Shown piece after piece: positions 35,027-47,342 of a stretch of 64,000 bases of DNA. Origin of the DNA: Archivesica marissinica (taxonomy: Eukaryota; Mollusca; Bivalvia; Venerida; Vesicomyidae); assembly GCA_014843695.1 (NCBI GenBank), contig CM026402.1, positions 19,386,396-19,450,395 on the forward strand, written 5' to 3'. Position numbers and translations under genes: made by a program. Each line of letters begins with the position of its first letter. Position 1 is the stretch's first letter. Below the pieces are notes generated by a model that made no database searches, was not told the origin of the DNA, and saw only the letters and a list, made by a program, of their open reading frames with translations.

Positions 35027-36162
35027 CACTGTATCACCTATGTTACAAAGAACAGTAATCGCTGTATCACCTATGTTACAAAGAACAATAATCGCTGTAT
35101 CACCTATGTTACAAAGAACAATAATCGCTGTATCACCTAACAAAAACAAAACCAACCATGTTACAAAGAACAATAATCGCTGTATCACCTATGTTACAAA
35201 GAACAATAATCGCTGTATAACCTATGTTACAAAGAACAATAATTGCGCTATCATCTTTGTTACAAAGAACAATAATCGCTGTATCACCTATGTTACAAAG
35301 AACAATAATCGCTGTATCACCTATGTTACAAAGAACAGTAATCGCTGTATCACCTATGTTACAAAGAACAATAATCGCTGTATCACCTATGTTACAAAGA
35401 ACAATAATCGTTGTATCACCTATGTTACAAAGAACAATAATCGCTGTATCACCTATGTTACAAAGAACAATAATCGCTGTATCTCCTATGTTACAAAGAA
35501 CAATAATCGCTGTATCACCTATGTTACAAAGAACAATAATCGCTGTATCACCTATGTTACAAAGAACAATAATCGCTGTATCACCTATGTTACAAAGAAC
35601 AATAATCGCTGTATCACCTATGTTACAAAGAACAATAATCGCTGTATCACCTATGTTACAAAGAACAATAATCGCTGTATCACCTATGTTACAAAGAACA
35701 ATAATCGCTGTATCACCTATGTTACAAAGAACAATAATCGCTGTATCACCTATGTTACAAAGAACAATAATCGCTGTATCACCTATGTTACAAAGAACAA
35801 TAATCGCTGTATCACCTATGTTACAAAGAACAATAATCGCTGTATCACCTATGTTACAAAGAACAATAATCGCTGTATCACCTATGTTACAAAGAACAAT
35901 AATCGCTGTATCACCTATGTTACAAAGAACAATAATCGCTGTATAACCTATGTTACAAAGAACAATAATTGCGCTATCATCTTTGTTACAAAGAACAATA
36001 ATCGCTGTATCACCTATGTTACAAAGAACAATAATCGCTGTATAACCTATGTTACAAAGAACAATAATTGCGCTATCATCTTTGTTACAAAGAACAATAA
36101 TCGCTGTATCTCCTATGTTACAAAGAACAATAATCGCGCTATCATCTTTGTTACAAAGAACA
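35027..36162. repeat. 33-bp minisatellite
   Basis: About 34 units of CGCTGTATCACCTATGTTAC + AAAGAACAATAAT, interrupted once by AACAAAAACAAAACCAACC near 35139. A variant unit with GCGCTATCATCTTTGTTAC occurs near 35247, 35969, 36069 and 36136. The unit length keeps frames open on both strands (YVTKNNNRCIT on plus), which I judge incidental. Confidence 0.95.
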
Positions 36163-36288
36163 AGTTCTATAGCAAAGATTTTAAAAAATATGTAAGTTGT
36201 AACTGATAAATCGCAAAATTTGGAATTGACATTTTGATTGGAAATCACTGTTGGGAGCATGCATGACACTCGTGCGTATTGTGTTTAC

Positions 36289-36327
36289 CGCAGGCTATTT
36301 CACTGCCGTCTGGGGCCGGGATGGGTT
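36289..36327 (-). CDS. Candidate 39-nt cassette exon of vinculin (uncertain)
   Basis: On the vinculin strand a strong acceptor (TTTCTCTCACAG) precedes 36327, and GTAAAC follows 36289. The segment is open in phase 1 to 1, giving PIPAPDGSEIAC with split codons at both ends. Its neighbours in the gene join in phase 1 (exon 39533-39623 ends and 26676-26842 starts in that phase). It could therefore be included as 13 residues between LGAQ and SEEDQ without a frameshift. The canonical tail does not need it. A rival reading exists on the plus strand at the same place (36294-36350). Confidence 0.25.
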
Positions 36328-36983
36328 CTGTGAGAGAAACAGTGCCAACGGTAAGTTTCCTTCACACACGTTCAATGAGCCGCTACATTTGAACCGTTTC
36401 ACCCCCCGAGTAATCACATACATTCATAGGTACATAGATAAGATTCAAGAATGAATATAAACCCAACTACCATTAGCATCCATCACAACATTAGTGCATC
36501 TACTACTTGTATAATAGAATAGCTATGGACAAGGCAATTACCTTGTATATCCATGTACACTATTATACACACATAGTTACATAATCTACATATAAGAATA
36601 CGTCATATTTCCAACTAGCACCACTACAGTGTTGCCGCCCATCGCGTAGCAATAACAGATCGGACCACTCTACCATTGCGCTACAGCAATTAACATGACG
36701 TGAGCTGTCAATCAACCAGCCAGCGATAATCAGATAATCCAATCGATAAAGCGAAACACCTTCAGCAACAGTAAGCATTATCAAACAGCCGCCATTTTCC
36801 TCAACAACTTGTCGCGATTATCGATGTCTAGAAATTTCTGATCACATGACTAGTGGGAGGAGCTATAGTCTAATCGGTGTCGTGTTAATTAAACCACCGG
36901 AAAAAAAGTTGCCCAAATACAACGGATAGAGTGATCTTCAATGTACGACACCGACGATAGGCTTCGTATGTATCTAAACACCC
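36328..36983. other. Vinculin intron; possible tRNA-like SINE fragment
   Basis: Mostly unrecognised. On the minus strand near 36650-36700, TGTAGCGCAATGGTAGAGTG resembles a tRNA-type box A. No box B partner is seen, so it is at most a fragment. Confidence 0.3.
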
Positions 36984-37156
36984 GGGCCCCGAAGTCATAA
37001 AACCTTTCTAAGAAATTTGAATTGATCGAGTCTGAGATGTGCACTCAGCTGAACCAATCGGAAGCGCTCGAGACTGAGCTCTCGAGATTGAGCTCTCGAG
37101 ACTGAGCGCTCGAGACTGAGCTGGAGATTTGAGAAGTTTTATAACCTCGGGGCCAG
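36984..37156. mobile_element. Short inverted-repeat element (MITE-like)
   Basis: GGGCCCCGAAGTCATAAAAC at the left is the imperfect reverse complement of GTTTTATAACCTCGGGGCC at the right. Inside are about five copies of GCTCGAGACTGA. Confidence 0.5.
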
Positions 37157-37250
37157 TACTGTATATATCCTATCTTTCTGGAGTGACATTAGTGCACAGT
37201 ATCTACAATCCTTTTAAAGTGTTGTTGGAGACAATGGTCCTTTTTAGTCT

Positions 37251-37467
37251 TTAACCCTTTGCTTGCTTGAGTAAATAAAATCATATTTGCAACGTGGTGT
37301 ACTGATCAGGATCTATGTTGTTTGCTATTCAGCCAAATGTGTTAGCTCCACTATCCAAATAGCCAATTGCATAGAGTCTGATCAGACGCCACGTTCTGTG
37401 TCGTCTGATCTGGCTCTATGCTGTTTGCAAAAGTGATTTTATCTGCCGCTAGCGTGTAAAGGGTTAA
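37251..37467. mobile_element. MITE-2 (TTAA-flanked)
   Basis: Begins TTAACCCTTTGCTTGCTTG and ends GCGTGTAAAGGGTTAA. Inside, GATCAGGATCTATGTTGTTT and TGATCTGGCTCTATGCTGTT form a diverged internal inverted pair. Relatives at 46781-47025 and 51491-51686 share the GATCAGGATCTATGTTGTTT type core. Confidence 0.7.
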
Positions 37468-37591
37468 TTGATATGATGCAAAATAATAATTGATTATCAT
37501 TTCTAATTATTGGTAATTAACAGGGCAAAGAGGGCTGGGTTGCTCCCCGGATACAACCACACACGTAACTTTGTATTTGGTGTGTATTTTA

Positions 37592-37826
37592 TGTTTATTT
37601 ATCGTCGCTACTGGTTGCCCATATGAGCGACGCCTCCTGAATTTTAGAGGATAGTGCAATGATACAGACAGAGAACCATTCCAGAATCTCCTTTGGTTCT
37701 TTTACGTGCACGGTGTACAGCACCGACACAAGACCTCAGTTTAAAGTCCCATCTGAAAGACTGTTAATTTTATTATGGTCAGATGGGGGATCGATCCTGC
37801 GATCCTTGGACTACAAATCCATATTT
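37592..37826 (-). mobile_element. SINE-B, head truncated
   Basis: Reverse of the SINE-B body: GTTTATTTATCGTCGCTACT, CCATATGAGCGACGCCTCCT, TTTTACGTGCACGGTGTACA and box B region GATCGATCCTGCGATCC. It stops in the tRNA-like head at GGACTACAAATC. Confidence 0.88.
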
Positions 37827-38356
37827 GGTAGGTAAATGTTAATCTAGTGAATTAGTCACTTAACATTAACGTTTGACCAAGTTTGAACACAATTTAAATC
37901 AAACTTAAGTTACTATGTACAATATAATACTCCACTGGCATGTAAAGAGCTAAGTAAATTCTGAAGATCTGCCTTGACCGCCCCTTATATCGATATTTAT
38001 TGTAGAACAAAGGACCCTATATCGATATTTAACTACAAAATGGTAGCTAATACGAGGATAATTAGCAACATAAATACACAATATTAGGTCTGATAAATTC
38101 TAATTTATATGGCGAATCGGAGAAAACATATACTTCTGAAACAAAAGAAGTTCTAGAGAGGACAGATTACCGAATATTCATGACCTGAAGTTAATCATAC
38201 AAGCTGTGAACATACAACGTCACAGTGTTATGATATCACAAACGGTTTATGAGGCACATTTTTTAAACAGTATTACGCACGAAGGTAGCCTTAAATAGGT
38301 TTATTTTCCTATTTGAAGAAAACAAATGCATACAGACACTATGTTTGACAATTGGT
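37827..38356. other. Vinculin intron, no recognised feature
   Basis: AT-rich; nothing I can support. Confidence 0.45.
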
Positions 38357-38413
38357 TATATTTCGGGTTTTATGCCTGCATCAGCACCATTTCGAGCTAT
38401 ATCGCCGGCGGGT
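38357..38413 (-). mobile_element. SINE-C tail fragment
   Basis: TCGGGTTTTATGCCTGCATC through CTATATCGCCGGCGGGTG matches the 3' end of SINE-C only. Confidence 0.8.
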
Positions 38414-38766
38414 GTTTGACAATTGGACGATAATTTAATTATATCATCAATGGTTCAAACATTCACATGCCACATAAATATCTTTATAGAAATACAACAA
38501 ACATCTGATACTAGATTTACTATTATTCCCCCCCCTCAATCAAGCAAAAGGACCATTGCTCACAGAACCAGACAATATATTATTTTATGTACGAAACAAT
38601 TTCCCATCTACAGATTATGCTTTGTGAAATATGTTCAGGTACCTGCGACCTCATCTGAAAACAAGGATTCCCGATCCAATCAATAATCATATTATTTAGT
38701 TTATTATACATTTTCTGTGTCAGTACACGATTGTTTGCAGACATTGAAATAAGGAATTGAACAGAA

Positions 38767-38967
38767 AGCTGTACATTTTACTGTCGTCCTCTCCATAAGC
38801 AAATTATTTGTAAGTAAGTAAGTTCTTAAAGCTGTACATTTTACTGTCGTCCTCTCATAAGCAAATTATTTGTAAGTAAGTAAGTTCTTAAAGCTGTACA
38901 TTTTACTGTCGTCCTCTCCATAAGCAAATTATTTGTAAGTAAGTAAGTTCTTAAAGCTGTACATTTT
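38767..38967. repeat. 62/63-bp tandem repeat, about 3 copies
   Basis: Units of AAAGCTGTACATTTTACTGT + CGTCCTCTCCATAAGCAAAT + TATTTGTAAGTAAGTAAGTTCTT. Confidence 0.93.
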
Positions 38968-39167
38968 GTTCTTAATTGATAAATGGTTGTTCTATGCTTT
39001 CCAATAAATAATTACAGAAAATCTTCGACCGTACACCGATACAAACATTCCCTGTACATTCATATATTTAAATATTTAAATACCGTAAGCAGAATAATTC
39101 ACAAGTCTGCTAACTCATTACCGGCTTTATGAGCATTTATGATAGACTTATTTTATACATCATCATA

Positions 39168-39272
39168 TCTTCATGAATATTCATGGGCAACTTTTGAATA
39201 TTCATGGACAACTTTTGAATATTCATGGGTAACTTTTGAATATTCAGGAAAATCTTTTGAATATTCAAGAAA
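39168..39272. repeat. 21-bp tandem repeat, about 5 copies
   Basis: Units of CTTTTGAATATTCATGGGCA type with increasing divergence to the right. Just downstream of vinculin exon 39533-39623 in transcript direction. Confidence 0.85.
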
Positions 39273-39527
39273 CGTTTGCGTATTAATAAAAATACACTAT
39301 GACTTGAAGAGTTGAAGAGTAATGATTCATCATCTATTAATATAGTAACAAATAACAAGTATGAATGTATATACCTGAAAACATAACGGAAAGTCCTGCA
39401 CAAAATGGTTAACAACACCTCAATATTAAAACAGTAAATCAATTATACAAGTTCTTAGCATCAATTAATTCACTGCACCAACAAAGTCATTTTAGCTCAG
39501 GACAAAATTTAAATCATATAAGAGTTA

Positions 39528-39623
<96 letters not shown>

Positions 39624-39675
39624 CTATTGAAGGATAAGAAACATACTCAATTATCAGACAATTATAACTGTATTG

Positions 39676-40158
39676 TATATTCTAACACGACCCAGCTAAT
39701 AACATACATACTTGTAGAGTAAAATCTACCTCGGGTTATTCTGCGATATACCTACCTTGAACTATGCTGCGCGCGCACCGTGTTTAGGCTATTCAATTTA
39801 TACAATGCGTGTAAAGTTTTATGAATGAAAGTCATGTGATGTTTGTAAATACTACCATGGGAATTCGCTGAAGTGAGCTATTTTTAGAATCAGATAATCT
39901 CTTGTCCGTCTTGTTTTTCTGTTAAGTAACGTTTCAGTTACTATTCTGTACAGTTTTATTTGACAAAATAAATAAAATTATTGATCAGTTACAACTTTTG
40001 TTCATTTATGCAGAGATTGATATTTTCCATAAAAAATATCGTCATCACCCCTTACGCGGGAGGAAATTTCGAAAGCCAAATGTAGCGGAGTAGCACCGCG
40101 TTTGAAGAAAATACTCCTTTGATTCTCGTCTAAAATTATTAGAAGTAAGTCGTGTTAG
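39676..40158. repeat. Possible MITE with inverted ends
   Basis: ATTCTAACACGAC near 39678 and its reverse complement GTCGTGTTAGAAT near 40148 face each other 480 bp apart, each near a GCGATATACC motif. The rest of the arms does not match well, so this is tentative. Confidence 0.35.
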
Positions 40159-40243
40159 AATCGCGATATACCACGGTTGATACTTATTATTTCTTAAATA
40201 ATTAAATTATAATTCAACTTAATCAACAGATAATATATTTCAC

Positions 40244-40487
40244 TTAACCCTTTCAACCCCACAGGCCTCTAAATAGGCTTATGAAAAAGAGTAGATCCAG
40301 ATGAGCCGGCTCGTGACGAGCCGTCTCATCAGGATCTGCACTTTTTTGCCAGTAATAATTATTAATTTTAGACAAAATTACCCATCTTGATAAATGAACT
40401 GGTCCGAATGTAATTTTCTTATTCATTTATTGGTCTAAGAATATCATGGACCAGTCCATGTCAATTACTTAGGGTTGAATGGGTTAA
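40244..40487 (+). mobile_element. MITE-1
   Basis: TTAACCCTTTCAACCCCACA to TTAGGGTTGAATGGGTTAA, TTAA on both sides, core GAGCCGGCTCGTGACGAGCC intact. It sits in the short intron between vinculin exons 40651-40774 and 39533-39623. Confidence 0.88.
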
Positions 40488-40650
40488 TAAACACTGTTGG
40501 GTGAAATTGAAACCAAGACCATTTCTCTACATAAACTCATTAAATTCTAGACAGCAATATGCCTCTATGTACAAGTGCATGACTAGGTTTAAGTTTACTT
40601 GCATCAAACTTTGTATTTAAACAGTCAAGAATTGTCACATGATGTCTTAC

Positions 40651-40774
40651 AGTTCTCATTTTTTTGTCGGTACATTCGGCTGCGAGTTTCTTGGCAAGAC
40701 GTGTCACCTCCTCCGATGCTTCGGCGATTAACTTGGCAGTCGAGATGAGATCCTTCTTTGTTCCACCTTCTCCT
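40651..40774 (-). CDS. VCL: Vinculin tail exon (second tail helix)
   Basis: Acceptor TATTTACAG precedes 40774 and donor GTAAGA follows 40651. The exon is 124 nt, phase 2 in and phase 0 out. After completing an Arg codon it encodes [20 protein letters not shown] then [20 protein letters not shown] and T. It matches the vinculin tail segment with EVTRLAK and QCTDKRIRT in vertebrates, here [10 protein letters not shown]. The exon boundaries match the neighbouring exons in phase. The acceptor lies only about 20 bp from the edge of the 35-bp array. Confidence 0.96.
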
Positions 40775-40794
40775 CTGTAAATACACACACACAG

Positions 40795-43700
40795 ATCAAT
40801 TACTGCACACAGCAGTCAGTACTGAGTCTGTACTTGATCAATTACTGCACACAGCAGTCTGCACTTGATCAATTACTGCACACAGCAGTCTGTACTTGAT
40901 CAATTACTGAACACAGCAGTCTGTACTTGATCAATTACTGAACACAGCAGCCCGTACTTGATCAATTAATGAACACAGCACTGAGTCTGTACTTAATCAA
41001 TTACTGCACATAGCACTGAGTATGTACTTGATCAATTACTGCACGCAGTACTGAGTCTGTACTTGAGCAATTACTGCACACAATACTGAGTCTGTACTTG
41101 ACCAATTACTGCACACAGTACTGAGTCTGCACTTGATCAATTACTGCACACAATACTGAGTCTGTACTTGATCAATTACTGCACACAATACTGAGTCTGT
41201 ACTAGATCAATTACTGCACACAATACTGAGTCTGTACTTGATCAATTACTGCACACAGTACTGAGTCTGCACTTGATCAATTACTGCACACAATACTGAG
41301 CCTGTTCTTGATCAATTACTGTACACAGTACTGAGTCTGTACTTGATCAATTACTGCACACAGTACTGAGCCTGTACTTGATCAATTACTGCACACAGTA
41401 CCGAGTCTGCACTAGATCAATTACTGCACACAGTACTGAGTCTGTATTTGATCAATTACTGCACACATTACTGAGCCTGTACTTGATCAATTATTGCACA
41501 CAATACTGAGTCTGTACTTGATCAATTACTGCACACAATACTGAGTCTGTACTTGATCAATTACTGCACACATTACTGAGTCTGTACTAGATCAATTACT
41601 GCACACAATACTGAGTCTGTACTAGATCAATTACTGCACACAGTACCGAGTCTGCACTAGATCAATTACTGCACACAGTACTGAGCCTGTACTTGATCAA
41701 TTACTGCACACATTACTGAGCCTGTACTTGATCAATTATTGCACACAGTACTGAGTCTGTACTAGATCAATTACTGCACACAGTAATTGGCCTGTACTTG
41801 ATCAATTACTGCACACATTACTGAGCCTGTACTTGATCAATTACTACACACAGTACTGAGCCTGTACTTGATCAATTACTGCACACAGTACTGGGCCTGT
41901 ACATGATCAATTACTGCACACAGTACTGAGTCTGTACTTGATCAATTACTGCACACAGTACTGAGTCTGTACTTGATCAATTACTGCACACATCACTGAG
42001 TCTGTACTTGATCAATTACTGAACACGCACTGAGTCTGCACTAGATCAATTACTGCACACAGTACTGGGTCTGTACTTAATCAATTACTGCACACAGTAC
42101 TGGGTCTGCACTTGATCAATTACTGCACACAGTACTGAGTCTGTTCTTGATCAATTACTGAACACAGCACTGAGTCTGCACTAGATCAATTACTGAACAC
42201 AGTACTGAGTCTGTACTTGATCAATTACTGAACACAACACTGAGTATGCACTATATCAATTACTGAACACAGTACTGAGTCTGTACTTGATCAATTACTG
42301 AACACAGCACTGTGTCTGCACTATATCAATTACTGAACACAGTACTGAGTCTGCACTAGATCAATTACTGCACACAGTACTGAGCCTGTACTTGATCAAT
42401 TACTGCACAGTACTGAGTCTGCACTTGATCAATTACTGCACACAATACTGAGTCTGTACTTGATCAATTACTGCACACAATACTGAGTCTGTACTAGATC
42501 AATTACTGCACACAGTACTGAGTCTGTACTTGATCAATTACTGCACATAGCACTGAGTATGTACTTGATCAATTACTGCACGCAGTACTGAGTCTGTACT
42601 TGAGCAATTACTGCACACAATACTGAGTCTGTACTTGACCAATTACTGCACACAGTACTGAGTCTGCACTTGATCAATTACTGCACACAATACTGAGTCT
42701 GTACTTGATCAATTACTGCACACAATACTGAGTCTGTACTAGATCAATTACTGCACACACTACTGAGTCTGTACTTGATCAATTACTGCACACAGCACTG
42801 AGTATGCACTAGATCAATTACTGCACACAGTACCGAGTCTGTACTTGATCAATTACTGCACACAGTACTGAGTCTGTACTTGATCAATTACTGCACACAG
42901 TACCGAGTCACACAAACCACACAACAATACTTGATCAATTACTGCACACAGTACGAGCCTGTACTTGATCAATTACTGCACACAGTACTGAGTCTGTACT
43001 AGATCAATTACTGCACACAGTACTAAGTCTGTACTTGATCAATTACTGCACACAGTACTGATCCTGTACTTGATCAATTACTGCACATAGTACTGAGTCT
43101 GTACTTGATCAATTACTGCACACAGTACTGAGTCTGTACTAGATCAATTACTGCACGCAGTACTGAGTCTGTTCTTGATCAATTACTGAACACAGCACTG
43201 AGTCTGCACTAGATCAATTACTGAACACAGTACTGAGTCTGTACTTGATCAATTACTGAACACAGCACTGAGTCTGCACTATATCAATTACTGAACACAG
43301 TACTGAGTCTGTACTTGATCAATTACTGAACACAGCACTGTGTCTGCACTATATCAATTACTGAACACAGTACTGAGTCTGCACTAGATCAATTACTGCA
43401 CACAGTACTGAGCCTGTACTTGATCAATTACTGCACAGTACTGAGTCTGCACTTGATCAATTACTGCACACAATACTGAGTCTGTACTTGATCAATTACT
43501 GCACACAATACTGAGTCTGTACTAGATCAATTACTGCACACAGTACTGAGTCTGCACTTGATCAATTACTGCACACAATACTGAGTCTGTACTTGATCAA
43601 TTACTGCACACAGTACCGAGTCTGTACTCGATCAATTACTGCACACAGTACTGAGTATGTACTTGATCAATTACTGCACACAGTACTGAGCCTGTACTTG

Positions 43701-45285
43701 ATCAATTACTGTACACAGTACTGAGTCTGTACTAGATCAATTACTGCACACAGTACTAAGTCTGTACTTGATCAATTACTGCACACAGTACTGATCATGT
43801 ACTTGATCAATTACTGCACACAGTACTGAGTCTGTACTTGATCAATTACTGCACACAGTACTGAGTCTGTACTAGATCAATTACTGCACACAGCAGAGTA
43901 TGCACTAGATCAATTACTGCACACATTACTGAGTCTGCACTAGATCAATTACTGCACACAATACTGAGTCTGTACTAGATCAATTACTGCACACAGTACT
44001 GAGCCTGTATTTGATCAATTACTGCACACAGTACTGAGTCTGTACTAGATCAATTACTGCACACAGTACTGATTCTGTACTAGATCAATTACTGCACACC
44101 ATACTGAGTCTGCACTAGATCAATTACTGCACACAGTACTAAGTCTGTACTTGATCAATTACTGCACACAGTACTGATCCTGTACTTGATCAATTACTGC
44201 ACATAATACTGAGCCTGTACTAGATCAATTACTGCACACAGTACTGATCCTGTACTTGATCAATTACTGCACACAGTACTGAGTCTGTACTAGATCAATT
44301 ACTGCACACAGTACTAAGTCTGTACTTGATCAATTACTGTACACAGTACTGATCCTGTACTTGATCAATTACTGCACATAATACTGAGCCTGTACTTGAT
44401 CAATTACTGCACACATTACTGAGCCTGTACTTGATCAATTACTGCACACAGTACTGAGTCTGTACTAGATCAATTACTGCACACATTACTGAGTCTGCAC
44501 TAGATCAATTACTGCATACAGTACTGAGTCTGCACTAGATCAATTACTGCATACAGTACTGAGTCTGCACTAGATCAATTACTGTACACAGTACTGAGTC
44601 TGCACTAGATCAATTACTGCATACAGTACTGAGTCTGCACTAGATCAATTACTGCACACCATACTGAGTCTGTACTTGATCAATTACTGCACACAGTACC
44701 GAGCCTGTACTTGATCAATTACTGCACACCGTACTAAGTCTGTACTTGATCAATTATTGCACACAGTACCGAGCCTGCACTTGATCAATTACTGCACACA
44801 ATACTGAGTCTGTACTTGATCAATTACTGCACACAGTACTGAGCCTGTACTTGATCAATTACTGCACACAGTACCGAGCCTGTACTTGATCAATTACTGC
44901 ACACCGTACTAAGTCTGTACTTGATCAATTATTGCACACAGTACCGAGCCTGCACTTGATCAATTACTGCACACAATACTGAGTCTGTACTTGATCAATT
45001 ACTGCACACAGTACTGAGCCTGTACTTGATCAATTACTGCACACAGTACCGAGCCTGTACTTGATCAATTACTGCACACAGTACTGAGTCTGTACTTGAT
45101 CAATTACTGCACACAATACTGAGTCTGTACTTGATCAATTACTGCACACAATACTGAGTCTGCACTAGATCAATTACTGCATACAGTACGGAGTCTGCAC
45201 TAGATCAATTACCGCACACCATACCGAGTCTGCACTAGATCAATTACTGCACACAGTACCGAGCCTGTTCTTGATCAAGTACAAT
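40795..45285. repeat. 35-bp minisatellite, 4.5 kb, in a vinculin intron
   Basis: About 128 units of ATCAATTACTGCACACAGTA + CTGAGTCTGTACTTG; the first few are about 31 bp and lack TACTG. Variants (CTTGATC/CTAGATC, GCACAC/GAACAC, AGT/AAT) recur in blocks. A block of about 215 bp at 41007 is repeated at 42544, a block of about 350 bp at 42143 at 43171, and a five-unit block at 44697 at 44872. On the gene strand each unit contains TACTGTGTGCAG, which looks like a 3' splice site, and GTAATTGAT, branch-point-like. Confidence 0.96.
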
Positions 45286-45346
45286 GTTAACAATCACATC
45301 TATCATATTTCAAAATTCAAAAAATACTGTAAAACACAATTTATAA

Positions 45347-46596
45347 CAGTTGACTAAGCTTGATCATCAGAAAGACCATACATACCTGACTAGTTGACTA
45401 AGTTTGACCATAAGGAAGGCCATACATACCTGACTAGTTGACTAAGTTTGACCATAAGGAAGGCCATACATACCTGACTAGTTGACTAAGTTTGACCATA
45501 AGGAAGGCCATACATACCTGACTAGTTGACTAAGTTTGATCATCAGAAAGACCATACATACCTGACTAGTTGACTAAGTTTGACCATAAGGAAGGCCATA
45601 CATACCTGACTAGTTGACTAAGTTTGACCATAAGGAAGACCATACATACCTGACTAGTTGACTAAATTTGACCATAAGGAAGACCATACATACCTGACTA
45701 GTTGACTAAGTTTGACCATAAGGAAGGCCATACATACCTGACTAGTTGACTAAGTTTGACCATAAGGAAGGCCATACATACCTGACTAGTTGACTAAGTT
45801 TGATCATCAGAAAGACCATACATACCTGACTAGTTGACTAAGTTTGAACATAAGGAAGGCCATACATACCTGACTAAGTTTGACCATAAGGAAGGCCATA
45901 CATACCTGACTAGTTGACTAAGTTTGACCATAAGGAAAGCCATACATACCTGACTAGTTGACTAAGTTTGACCATAAGGAAGGCCATACATACCTGACTA
46001 GTTGACTAAGTTTGAACATAAGGAAGGCCATACATACCTGACTAGTTGACTAAGTTTGACCATAAGGAAGACCATACATACCTGACTAGTTGACTAAGTT
46101 TGAACATAAGGAAGGCCATACATACCTGACTAGTTGACTAAGTTTGACCATAAGGAAGACCATACATACCTGACTAGTTGACTAAGTTTGACCATAAAGA
46201 AGGCCATACATACCTGACTAGTTGACTAAGTTTGAACATAAGGAAGGCCATACATACCTGACTAGTTGACTAAGTTTGACCATAAGGAAGGCCATACATA
46301 CCTGACTAGCTGACTAAGTTTGACCATAAGGAAGGCCATACATACCTGACTAAGTTTGACCATAAGGAAGGCCATACATACCTGACTAGCTGACTAAGTT
46401 TAACCATAAGGAAGACCATACATACCTGACTAGTTGACTAAGTTTGACCATAAGGAAGGCCATACATACCTGACTAGCTGAATAAGTTTGACCATAAGGA
46501 AGGCCATACATACCGGACTAGCTGACTAAGTTTGACTATAAGGAAGGCCATACATACCTGACTAGTTGACTAAGTTTGACCATAAGGAAGGCCATA
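45347..46596 (-). repeat. 44-bp minisatellite made from a vinculin exon end and its splice donor
   Basis: About 28 units reading, on the gene strand, GTATGGCCTTCCTTATGGTC + AAACTTAGTCAACTAGTCAG + GTAT. The first 40 bases are the 3' end of vinculin exon 46558-46673 (it encodes [12 protein letters not shown] and the start of an Arg codon) and the last four start the intron. So exon end and donor are copied together, and the terminal copy is the exon itself. A few units are 26-30 bp because TAGTTGACTAAG is lost. Variants include AACATAAGG and ATCATCAGAAAG. Confidence 0.96.
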
Positions 46597-46673
46597 CGTT
46601 TAGCTGCACCAATGATCTCATTATCTTTACTTGACCACTGCTTGGCCTCCATATGAAGGGCATGTGCTGCCAT
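46558..46673 (-). CDS. VCL: Vinculin tail exon (first tail helix)
   Basis: Acceptor CCTTGCAG precedes 46673; donor GTATGT follows 46558. The exon is 116 nt, phase 0 in and phase 2 out. It encodes [20 protein letters not shown] then [18 protein letters not shown] and part of Arg. Compare the vertebrate order [38 protein letters not shown] in pieces: WSSK, [24 protein letters not shown]/QLVR. Its last 39 bases are the parent of the adjacent 44-bp array. Only this first donor keeps the protein in frame: splicing one unit later would insert 44 nt and bring in TAG (SNLVN-stop). Confidence 0.95.
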
Positions 46674-46780
46674 CTGCAAGGAAAGTCCACCCCTCATTTA
46701 CTCAAGAACTTATCTTACTTCTATAAAATGTATTTCCTCGTCATAATCAAGCGAATCTGCTCAATGAAATGAAATTGTAT

Positions 46781-47025
46781 CAACCCATTTCATTCTGGAT
46801 ACATTTAAAGGCTTTTGCAAACAACATAGATCTGGATCAGCCGCAGCGCGAAGCTGCATGATGATCAGGATCTATGTTGTTTGCTACATAGCCAAGTGTC
46901 TTAGCAAGATCATCTGAATAGCAACAGCATAGAGCCTGATCAGATGGCAGGTTCCGTGGTGGCTGATATGGCTCTATGTTCTTTGCAAATACTGTTTGAA
47001 CGGTGTCCAGAATGAAATGGGTTAA
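46781..47025. mobile_element. MITE-2 relative
   Basis: Ends are AACCCATTTCATTCTGG and CCAGAATGAAATGGGTTAA, with TTAA intact only on the right. Core GATCAGGATCTATGTTGTTT and GGCTCTATGTTCTTTGCAAA recall the element at 37251-37467. It lies in the short intron between exons 47343-47461 and 46558-46673. Confidence 0.75.
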
Positions 47026-47342
47026 TACAATCACTGTCATTGTATGAATAATATATTATGCAATAAATCTACCGCACGATTCAGTCCCCGAGACACACCT
47101 CCCCCCAATTATTACCCCAGCTCTCCGGGGTTTGTGGAAATGCTTTATAAAGTAAAGTATTTAAAACTACAGATACATGTAGGGGAACTGTGTATAATTA
47201 TTTATATATACCGGTACTTATGAACGTAACGTGACAGGTCGACCCCCCTCCCCCAATCCCCACTTATACGCATAGAAAATGCATTTGGCATTTGGCATTT
47301 ACCATTATATGTTGAGGTAAATGCAATTGGTTTAAAAATTAC

